A DNA stretch of 64,000 nt, taken from assembly GCA_961205875.1 (NCBI GenBank), contig OY540821.1, positions 13,020,001 through 13,084,000 of the forward strand. The letters are read 5' to 3'. This stretch comes from Sialis fuliginosa (taxonomy: Eukaryota; Arthropoda; Insecta; Megaloptera; Sialidae). Position 1 is the stretch's first letter. Each line of letters begins with the position of its first letter. Shown in pieces: positions 26,407 to 36,949 of the stretch. Under the pieces are notes generated by a model. That model did not search any database. It was not told where the DNA came from and saw only the letters and a program-made list of their open reading frames with translations. A program made the translations under genes and the position numbers.

Positions 26407-29026
26407 AATTTAAAATCTTTAAAAAATTCTATTTCATATATTCGAATTAATTTAATATTTTTTTACATTATACAACATAAATTATATTAGTGTAGCCCTT
26501 TGGTTTATTTATATCAGATTTTTTTTGATTAACTTATGTACATAGGCCAGGAGCCAATCCGAAAAAATGTACAAAATTCATAAATAATTCTGATTGGAAA
26601 GTACAAATCTAACAAAAAATATGTATACAACCTTTTGAGTAGATAATTTAATTAGCTTTTATTTTATATATAAATATTTTTGCCTTGAAGTTAAAAGAAA
26701 GCCAAAAAATGGGCAAAAACTGATTTTTGTCATCCTCATTGGAGGGGAGGAAACTTTGTGATTTTTTAGTGACACACCAATATATTCAGTCTGAATATCT
26801 TCTACTTCAAAATATTTGGCATCTGGTCTATATTCTTTCAGTTTAAATAAATTATGTCAGGTTAGGTTAGCTTTGAATTTTTATTTATTAAAAATTAAAA
26901 TGGAATAGACATTGTATTGATAAGATTTTTAAAATGTCTCGCTTTGAAAAAATAATTGTGTATACTAATAATTGTTTCTTTTTCGTAGTAACTCTTCCTG
27001 AAAATGTATTATTTAAATACTTTTAATGAAATATTTATAATTTTAATTTAAGTTATGTATAGAGATAATTTTGTAATGTGAGCTGGCATTTTTTATTTCA
27101 TTTTATTTTTGAATACTGAATAAATATATTCTTTACACCAAAAATAAGGTATTCTTTTTAGTTGTTTTATTCCATGAATAAATAAAACAGAATTGAGCAA
27201 TGTGTATTGTATATTGAAGATTTATTTTTGTATATTTGGTGGAAAGATTGCTTACTTTTTTGTGATTATGATAATAAAAATGTCGGTTTTATTTAAGATT
27301 ATAAAACTTTTTTGATATGCAGTAGTTTATCATATTATAAAGATGTGAAATAAAAGTCCTTTATATTATATAATAATTATTTATTTATTCCCTATATAAC
27401 GGTTTGCACATTATAATAATATGTGACTAGTATAAAAGGTTTTACATAATTTATAAAACAGATTTAATATTATCATTTCTTTTTCATCACTTGTGTTTTT
27501 TTGTTATTGAGTTACACATTTTATAATTAAAGTTTTCTGTGATTTTAAATATAATCTTTCAATGAAAAGTGACTACATCCAAAATTATTAAAATATATTA
27601 CAGATGTCGCTTCATTTCATTCAGAATGTATGTAATGTAATGCAGCTTTAAACTTTATATCAATTAAAATAGAAAACTTATATTGTAGAACCTACCTAAA
27701 CTTATACAGTTGGATTCAGGCCTGGCAAAAAAGGGGGGTCAGGGGTACAGTTATACCAGGCCCTGGACTAAAGATGCTCCATTTAATATAGATAATGAGA
27801 AAAGCAAGGGGACTATGTTGAAAAATGGTGTTATAAGTTTTTTATTTTTATTGAGATAAATTTTTACAGCTGCGTTGTGGTTAGTTATTGACTCACCTTA
27901 ATAGATTATTGTTTGAGCGATACATGGTGTAAAAAAAACACAAATTAAACAAAAACAGGCTTAGTGACTTTTCATAGTGATGACGATATGATATAAGACT
28001 TGGTATGTACAAAGTTAACTGTTTATTTTAAAAATGATACAGTCAAGTACCGATTATTTGTGGATGTTTGATTAATGTTAATGTATTCGAGTTCAATAAA
28101 TTAAAATTTGTTGTGGCAATTAACTAAACATTTTGATTTAAATTTTAAAAATCAACAAAATGGCTTGATTTTCAAACTGCAATCATTATCTTAAACCATT
28201 CTTAGGGTAACTTGTGAAATGCTAAGATAAATTGGTGAACTTGGCCGTATAAAAATTAATTTCATCTTTTCAATACTTAATCAATATAAATTTATTATTA
28301 AAATACAAAATAGAATAGATTGCATTTATTTTAAATTACTACGGAACCCCTTATCTTACATCTTCTCAGATAATCGGTACTCTATATCGCCGGTGGAAAA
28401 CTAAAATCAAATAAGCAACATGTACTGCTTATTGTAAAGGTTTTCTTTTAGTTTAGTCAAAACGACAGTAGTTTTACTTGTATCATTTGGTGCAGCTTAA
28501 AATATTGATTTTATCGATATATATAACTCAATATAGCCCTAAAAGTCACTAATTTGGTTTCAGTTTTCGACTGTCGATGTTTTTAAATAAAATGTATAAA
28601 ATTTTAAAAATAATAAATAATCAAAATGCTGAAATAAAAGTATCAGTTGTATAATACAGTTAATGTATTTCACTTGTGATATATTTAATAAGCAAAACAA
28701 TATAAAATATTTAACTAAGCAACGAACTTAAATCTTACTTAAAAAATAAATACTTTTATCATTTTATAACTATCACTAAAATACAATTAAAATTAGGACT
28801 GAGCGTAGTAATTTTTTAAAATTTTAGATTATAGTTTAATTAAAATTTAACCAACACTGAAATTTTGAATTTACGTATATACTTTTGACTAGAAAACTAG
28901 TTTACAAAGTATTGTACGTTATCGTTACATTACAGAAGTTAGTTGACTGCACAGCCCTAATAGTTCTCTTTACGTTTTGATAAATAGTTGACGTATAATA
29001 ACGTTAAACAATTATATTGTTAAGTA
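26407..29026. other. Intergenic region between Cbp20 and RhoL (converging 3' ends)
   Basis: No gene is visible in 2.6 kb. It should contain both 3' untranslated regions; an AATAAA on the plus strand lies at 27119-27124. A small degenerate repeat with ends CAGGCCTGG and CCAGGCCCTG lies at about 27713-27769. The rest is AT-rich without recognised repeats. Confidence 0.5.
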
Positions 29027-30068
29027 TTACAATACTTTACATTCCCTGACACCTTTTTTTGGTTTTTTTATCGCCGCTCGGACAGCTTCATTGAATACCT
29101 CTTCCAAACCGTCTTTGCATTTTGCCGAACATTCCATTAATTTGTATGCTTTTATTTTTTTCTTAACCTTTTTCCCTTCGGCCGTTGAAACACAATCTAT
29201 GGTTGGATCATTTCGCATATCGGTTTTTGTTGCTGGAATTTACATAATCCATTTATTTAATTAACCATCGGTATCGTTTTTGAAGTGAAACTTCTTTAGC
29301 GAGACTAGTAAATTGGAATAACTTTGACAGATTTTAAAAATAAAGTGTGCATATGCATGAGATGAATAGCGCATGCGTACAAGTCATTTTACATCAGTTA
29401 TGCGTGAGATAGAGATGAGTAAATGTATAAAAGAAAGACGGATGAATGCGTACAGTTTAGTTTTTGTGTTAAAATAATATATTTGATTATTAATTTAATA
29501 ATCGTAAACTTTATTTATTTAAAACAAAAGAAGTTTCACTTCAACCGTGCGCTTATGAGGGTGAGGAACACACCACTTTTTAAAAATTTAATATACATAC
29601 CTACTAGGACGATTGGAACATCGGGAGAGTAATGTTTTACTTCTGGATACCATTTAGATAAAATATTTTCAAATGACGTTCTAGATGTCACCGAGTAACA
29701 AACCAAAAAACAGTTTGTCTAAAAAAATAAAAACCGTTAATAGAAATATACAATAATTTGATATTTTTTTTGTATTTACTTGAGGATATGATAAAGGTCT
29801 TAATCTTTCATAATCTTCTTGGCCAGCTGTATCCCATAATGCTAAATTATATTCTTGACCATCGACGTTGATGATTTCCGAGTAATTTTCAAATCTACAA
29901 TATTATTAAGATATTTAACTTGTATTATATTTTATTTTATTCGGATACTTACACGGTTGGCACATATTCTGTTGGAAACTCTTTCGTTGTATATACAATC
30001 AATAGGCAAGTTTTACCTACTAGACCATCCCCTACCACTGTTATTTTTAAATGCTTTTTTGACGCCAT
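29027..30068 (-). CDS. RhoL: Rho-family small GTPase RhoL
   Basis: Insect Rho-family GTPase; the fly orthologue acts in haemocyte adhesion and migration. Exons in order: 30068-29953, 29894-29780, 29718-29601, 29232-29027; 184 aa. P-loop GDGLVGKT at 13-20, switch I with EYVPTVFENY, switch [24 protein letters not shown] at 118-121, ECSAK near 150-154, and a Lys-rich tail ending in the CAAX box CKVL, where the final Leu predicts geranylgeranylation and membrane attachment. The P-loop has Leu where Rac has Ala (fly RhoL has Met), and [16 protein letters not shown] plus the short loop [15 protein letters not shown] are RhoL-like rather than Rac, Rho or Cdc42. At the exon 3/4 joint the codon is GCA, giving LVATKTD where most family members have LVGTKxD. 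Confidence 0.88.
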
Positions 30069-32892
30069 CCTATAAAATATACATATAATTATTATTAATT
30101 AGTAAAGTAATTCGTATGATAAAGAAATATTAATTTTTAAGGGTGTTTTCAAAAATATCAGTTTGTACGTTTTTGTGTAGATGGCGCGTTATTATTTTTT
30201 AAAGAGTAAATTTTAGGTACATACTATTCTTTGAATTAATTATGACACATACAATTATTGAATACTGGCATTTTAAAATCGTGATATATATGACTTGAAA
30301 ATCCATAAAAATAAAATTTATTATATCCCAATATATTTCTACTTAAATAATAAAATATAAATTAGTAACAGTAAAAAGAATTACCTTCTCACATTATTTT
30401 TATTTTGTTTTATTACGAAATTAAAGTGACTCACATATATTCATTAACATTATAACAAAAAAACTAAACACTATTATTATTTATATTTAGTTAAAATATT
30501 TAATTTAAATAATAACACATCGTAAAAAAATCCTATACGAATTTCACACATTGAAATAAAATGTCAGTAAAGAAATATCCTAATCACAGATATGTTATCA
30601 ACATTTGAAGGAAATTCCACTATCTTATCTTGCACTTACGTTTCTATAAATGTCATTATTTAACTGTACAATATTCTTTTGTAGTATATTATTACACATC
30701 ATTATATTTTGATCGTTTTTTTGTACATATTTTATAGATTCACTTTTATACAGTATCGTTCATTTTATTTATTAAATCTCTTGAATGAAGTCACACTTTC
30801 ACTGTATTTTCAATGTTAAAAGCAAAAACCAGTTGTTGTATTTGTGTTGTATTCTGTACAAGAAAAAGGCATAAATTAATTTCATGAATTTTGTTTATGT
30901 AATATATAGTGAGTGTCGTACCTATATTTTTTGTGAAATATTTTTATCTATATTTTTTTTGAAATTGTAAATATTTTTTATGCAGTGTTAAATCTAAATT
31001 TTTGGAAATTTAAAAAGTAGGGGGTTGTATATTTAAAATAAAAATTAATAGAATAAAATAAATTTAAAAATACCAACATATTTAAAATAAAAATGTATAC
31101 TCACTATAATAAAAAAAATTAAAAAGTATGTAACACATTATAACAAAAGAAATTACCACTTACTCTCAAGACTTGTATAGTAGGTTTCTTTTTGTTTTTA
31201 ACAGTTTTAGAGATTGTTAATGCAACAATGGAGTGGGCGTCTTTTCATTCATGCTGATAACGTTTAATTTTACGTACGTGTCCATTATACTATAACCAAT
31301 TATGTCCATCAATTTAAATGTACAGGGAAGTAGCGAATCTAAATATTATAAATGCATACAGTCTTAAACAGTATTCGAATGATATACTATATTATATAAT
31401 ATGAGCATGGCTCCCACAAAGCGAGTCGAGAAACAAAAAAAAACAGTACAAAAAGGGTTATTTGAAAACAAATAGTAAGAATTTTTGTATACTTTTGCCC
31501 GCGATAAAATGTGAGGGCCATGATAAGATGTCAAAAATCAAAATACTATATTTCAGTGAAGTAATTTTTAGAAATCAAAATATTTTAGTATCTCAATTAT
31601 AACATATGTCTGTTATAATAGCATCGATCTAGGCCGACTAGGCTATCAATGTTACAGAAATTACGTATCACCTATAGTACATATGTTTATCATAGGTGTA
31701 CTACGAAAGAAGTCGCATATTTTTATGTATTATTTTTTGTTTTTTTTAACTTTACAGACCCTAAGTCACAGAAGTGTTACGACTATCTTTTCTATATTTA
31801 TGATTTAAAGTTAATTTAGCTTAAATGGGGTCTTGACCCTGTATAATAAAAACCGTCTGCAATAAATAATGTAGAACTACGTCTATTATATGTATTCTAT
31901 TTTAATTATTAATTCGATCAGCTATAATATATACTTAAACATACATACAGGCCCTGAGAGAGCTTCAATGGGATCCGGCCCAAACAATATTTCGGAGGGC
32001 CCATATCCCTCCGTTTCGCGAGCTTAAGGAAATTTTTAACAAATTCTGTATTATCCTTAAATTTTGTTTGAACTCATATCATGTAAGGTAATATAAATTA
32101 TAAATATTTATATAAAATATAAACATTTTTCGGGGGCCCGGGCCGTATGTCTCTCCTACCCTCCCCCCCCCTCTATCTGGGTTTGCATACATACACGCTC
32201 TACGATTATTAGTTCCGGAGATATATTTTTCTTCTAATTATTGTTAATGTTAGACTTATTCCATGCATTATGAATGTATTATAAAGGAATGAAATATATA
32301 TCTATCTATAAGTTTTCAAAGTGCAAGATATTTCGTTGCATTTGTGCTCCCGAAGTAACCCCCTACTACTGGAGAAGACGTAGTTCTACGTCAAAATATT
32401 TTTTTATCAAATAAATTATTAAGTAGGTAGAATAAGTACATATATTCCCTAGTACGTGACTGTGCAATGGTCATCGCGCATTCCGTACGTGGCTGCCGTT
32501 CTTACAAATTACGTCACTTTCATTACACACTATCATGGCTTGACCAATGTCGTGCCAATGTACATTTATAGCGTAAATTATTTATAAGAACTGTACAGTG
32601 CGAGCCACAGCCAAGTACACATTTTTCAAACATAGATCCGTAGACTTCTGGTGGTTTTTGTGTTAGACCGAGTAATATACAAGTACTTTTTTATAGTTAA
32701 AAAATGAATCCTTGGTCTTCTACTATTCTGCTATAAAAGGATAAGTTAATGAAATCAGTAATTTTTGCGTGATTGAGACTAATAAACCTATTAAACATTG
32801 TTTTCGTTAACTATTTACGTAGCGAATTTACACAAAATATCCACAAATTATATACCTTAACCTTCCTCGTGAAATACTCTATATATTAGTGA

Positions 32893-33937
32893 AAACCGCG
32901 AGGCGTGAAATTTTTAAAAGGGAAGCATATTTTGTCAATTCTTCCCCACCTATTAACAAACAAAAACTAGTTATGAAACAGCTTTAGATCAAGCTTTTAC
33001 TTTTTTAAATAAATTATTATATATTTATATAGTAAATAAATGATTCTACGTCTTATTTTCTTGTATTTTAGTCGATATTTGTATGACGAGTTGAAGTTTA
33101 CTGCAAGAAATTTCACTAAAAAATTTCGAATTTTGATTTCGTTAAAAGTATGTTTATTGTATAGAAAATGACGTGAAAAGTTGAATGCTTCAAACCGCAG
33201 GTCTGTATCTCAAACCGTTCTCGAGATATAGCCTCTCAAAGTTTTAGATTTTTCAAATTTTTGGAGAAAAAAGGCCATAACTTTTGAACGCGTGGTCGGA
33301 ATTGATTTTAGTTGACGGATTTGAAATCAGCGTGTCAAAAACTATATAATGACATATATAATACTTTAAAATCGAACAAAAAAATTTTGGTCAAAAATCG
33401 ACATTTTTTTAAGGTATACCCCTTTGAATTTTTTCGATTTTTCGCGAAATTTTTTTTTTCGAGTTTTAAGGTATTATACATGTCATTATATAGATTTTGA
33501 CAAGCTGATTCCAAATCCGTCAACTAAAATCAATTCCGACCATACGTTCAAAAGTTACGGCCATTTTTCTTCAAAATTTTGAAAAAACTAAAACTTTGAG
33601 AGGCTATATCTCGAGAACGGTTTGAGATACAGACCTGCGGTTTGAAACAAACAACTTTTCACGTTATTTTCTATACAATAAACATACTTTTAACGAAATC
33701 AAAAATTTGAAATTTTTTGGTGAAATTTCCTGCATTGAACTTCAACTCGTCATACAAATATCGACTAAAATACAAGAAAATAAGACGTAGATGTATTATA
33801 GTTTTATAATTGAACGTGTAAATTAATATTAAATGCTATTTTTGACTTTTGGTTAAAATGTTTGGGTATTATTATTAATTTACCTATCAAGAAAGGGAAG
33901 CATTGCTTCCCCTGCTTTCATGGACGCTTCGCCACTG
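32893..33937. mobile_element. hAT-like foldback element, degraded copy
   Basis: It starts with a damaged end (AAACCGCGAGGCGTG against CAGTGGCGAGGCGTG in the better copy at 53554) and ends GGACGCTTCGCCACTG. The flanks ATTAGTGA and ATAAGTAG agree at 6 of 8 positions, consistent with an old 8-bp duplication. The interior at 33046-33790 is a ~745-bp near-perfect palindrome beginning CTACGTCTTATTTTCTTG and ending with its reverse complement, with shared internal text such as CTCGAGATATAGCCTCTCAA. No transposase is encoded; open frames on both strands of the palindrome are mirror images of each other. Confidence 0.75.
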
Positions 33938-35027
33938 ATAAGTAGCCAAAGTGACTAAGTTGACAACACACAACCTAACCAAGTATTTCGATTCGGTAGA
34001 TATCAAAATAACAAGGTCGCTTATAAGAGCGATATTAATCCATTTGGCTTCTGAACAACTCTTTTTATATGGATATCACGTGTATTCAGAAAAATAAGCA
34101 AATATTTGTTTTTGTATATATTTGTATAGAAATTAGTATATGTGTACAGAACTATATAGTAATGTCCTTTGTGACTGTTCACAAGACTTTAAAAAAAATT
34201 AATATTAATATTTTTTAGTTCTAATGTCCTTTGCAATGTGGGTTAAAAAGTAAAAATGTATTTAATTTTAAAAAAATCCTTCAAATTAAACTCTCTGACA
34301 TATAAAAAATATTGACATCAGTCTACTGTTTACTGTTTTTGGAATTGTTGGGCTTCTTTTTTATAATTCTCATGAAACTTAAACAAATACCTCTTTGATA
34401 AATCAATTTAATTATCAAAGCTCGCAAATATAATTTGTTTTTTAAATTATAACATTTTATGTTGTTTATATTTTTTCACCCAAAGACACAAATGTTATAA
34501 AATAAAGAATGGTAAAATTAGAAACAATGTAAAGCAGATACTATGATAAAATAATAATTAATTAATAGATTGCACTAATAATTAGTTTAAATGTATACCA
34601 TTTTGACACCCACTGGCCGATTGTCATCAAATTAAGCTGTTTTATAGTTAAGTGTCTATAGATTATGATTCAGTAATGGCAGTAATCAAATATCAACAAA
34701 TATTTCTAATTTATTATATTTAATTAAACAAGAGTCCAACACTGATGTAAGATCCAAGACTGGTGCCAATATCTTAGCTAGTTGTATTTCTTTTACACGC
34801 GCTCTTTAAACCTGACTAAAATATATAGATGCATTTTTGGAGGTATATTAAGATACTTGTTTTACATTAACTTTTTTGTGTTAATTAATTGCTAAAATTA
34901 ACGTATGCAACTATATTAATGATGTGTATATTAAGTTGCATACCAAAAAAATTTCTACAAAATGAAACTGGTCAAGGCGATTTAGGTTTCATTTATGAAC
35001 TTATATTTTGGACACATATTTATCCAT

Positions 35028-35234
35028 ACCTACTAATATTATAAATGCGAAAGCAACTTTGTCTGCCTCTTTGTTTTACCTTTTAACGGCTAAACCGCCT
35101 AACCGATCTAGATGAAATTTGGCAGAGAGATAGCTTGCATCCTGACGAAGTACATACGCTACTTTGTATACCGAAAAAAATATTTGATAAAACAATACAA
35201 ATTTCACGCGGATGAAATCGCGTGAAACAGCTAG
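35028..35234. repeat. Interspersed insect repeat, copy A
   Basis: It begins near TACTAATATTATAAATGCGA, continues with AACGGCTAAACCGCCTAACC and ends ATCGCGTGAAACAGCTAGT. A second copy is at 49674-49932. This text is a common dispersed repeat in insect genomes, possibly a non-autonomous Helitron-type or other MITE; the class is not settled from the sequence. Confidence 0.55.
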
Positions 35235-35767
35235 TTATGTATATATTCAGATAAGGGAGCCTCCTTTTATTACGTCAGGATGATTTTTAGAATTTACCCC
35301 CACCCCCCTGTAAAGGTTAGCAAAGTTTTGGCTAGCCCCCTTTCTTACAGATTTTTTCTTTCTTCATAAAAAAATTGTTTTTTTTACCTTCAAACTTTTG
35401 CAATTTTTAAGTTATTGTAATTTTATAGATACGGAAAATATAGATAATATTGTTTTAGTACTTACTTTTACTCCAAGACCGAATTTTGATGATATACATA
35501 AAAAATTGGCTATCTGCATATTATTTATGTAGTGTAGATACATATTATTAAGATAAACAGGAAAACATTCTATTGTAATTTATTGTGTAATATATATGCT
35601 CATCTTTGATAATGATATTATCTATGTTTTCTATTATAATAATAATAATGTCAGTTATTTCAAATGCAATTTTTGGCTTTCTGATAATAAACTATTAAGA
35701 TATAAACTGTCCAAAAATAAGAAGATTACATTAACAGACAATATAACAATGACAATAGATATATAAT

Positions 35768-36016
35768 CAGGGCCGTAACTAACACCAAGTAAGTAAATAG
35801 GAAAAATTGGGTAAATTAAGAGTAAAAAAAAAGGTTTTCAGTTATTGCTTAATTTTTAATTGAATGACCTTATAGACTAACTACAGTTTATTAACTATAT
35901 GATCAAAAAAAAGGTCATTTCTAAATTATAATAATAATTTTTTTTATTTTGCATATTTTGGGAGCTCCTCATCCACCTCTTGCCCCGGGACCCCCGAGTT
36001 TCTAGTTACGGCCCTG
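35768..36016. mobile_element. hAT-type MITE (CAGGGCCGTAACTA ends)
   Basis: The left end CAGGGCCGTAACTA pairs with the right end TAGTTACGGCCCTG. The element is about 249 bp and non-coding, and belongs to the same end-type family as 12735-12852. A clean 8-bp target duplication is not visible. Confidence 0.6.
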
Positions 36017-36897
36017 GATCCATAGGAGTTGAATTTTAGGAAATGCTGAAATAAGTGTTTAAATAAAAAACTATTTTTCCTGTAGTAACTTTTAAACCCC
36101 CTTTTATCCACATAGGGGTTGAATTTCGAAAAATCCTTTCTTAGTGGGTGTTAACATCATAAAAGTAAGACACCCCCGAAATTTGACGTTCCTAGATCGG
36201 CGATGATGAATCAGTCAGTCAGGACATGTTATTAAATCTATATTGTATATAGATTATAATTTTTATATTTGTACAACTTACGAAAAATTTTCTCATATAA
36301 GTGATTGTTACGAAAAACTGCTAAAATATGATGAGTTTTTTGTACTATTAGATTACGTTTAATGAAATTTCACTTAGTTGATCATAAGACAAATTTTTAT
36401 TTAAGTTCCCGGCAATTTTTTTTAGATCTGAAGTGATCAAATTAGATCTTGATAGATCTGCATTTTGAGACAACATCATATTTTTCCACTGGTCTTTGAT
36501 CTGTGGAGACCTGCAAAGATAAAAAAACAGTGAACAAATACGATTAAGTCTCAAAATACAGATCTATAAAAATTTGATTTGATCTAAAAATTTTACTCGG
36601 GTTGATTTAATGCTTTATTTTTGAATTTTGTTCAAAAATTGGTTATTTGTATTTCGTTTATATAGTAGATACTCGTATCCTAAACAAGAAAAATATTATA
36701 TTTTAATTAAGTGTATAATATACACTTACTTGGCAACGAGATTATCTATTTAAGTTTGTACAATAATATCACTTATTTTAAATTAAATTTTGGTCTTTCC
36801 GATAGTGATAATTAATTATTTAGGTAAGAAATTAAGACAGACAATAAAACAATGACGATATATATATCTACATAATTCAAGTATTGATAAAATGCAC

Positions 36898-36905
36898 TAT
36901 ATAAG
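36898..36905 (+). promoter_or_regulatory. TATA box of the trypsin gene
   Basis: TATATAAG stands about 50 bases before the trypsin ATG, with a TCAATACAGT start-site-like sequence about 30 bases downstream. This is the usual compact promoter of insect digestive serine protease genes. Confidence 0.7.
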
Positions 36906-36949
36906 GCGAGGTTTTTTTTTAGTTTGCATGTCAATACAGTTTTAAAACC

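Larger units (their letters stand above)
30069..36949. other. Repeat-rich gene-free region
   Basis: No complete gene could be supported in 6.9 kb. Recognised content: a hAT foldback element (32893-33937), the interspersed 'ATAAATGCGAAAG' repeat (35028-35234), a CAGGGCCGTAAC-ended MITE (35768-36016) and repeat-related sequence with 'AGATCTGAAGTGATC' at about 36400-36600 that resembles the palindrome inside the trypsin intron. A GC-rich repeat fragment lies at about 31949-32180. A possible lone first exon at 31407-31474 is discussed under findings. Confidence 0.55.

Noticed and set aside
33312..33523. Similar open frames on both strands (and again at 53968-54156)
   Set aside because: They lie in the palindromic core of the two hAT foldback copies, so the two strands necessarily translate alike. 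No protein family resemblance.
36348..36554. Minus-strand open frame with a plausible splice acceptor (TTTGCAG) and a polar sequence
   Set aside because: Its core AGATCTGAAGTGATCAAATT text matches the palindromic repeat inside the trypsin intron, so it is repeat-derived. No partner exons found.
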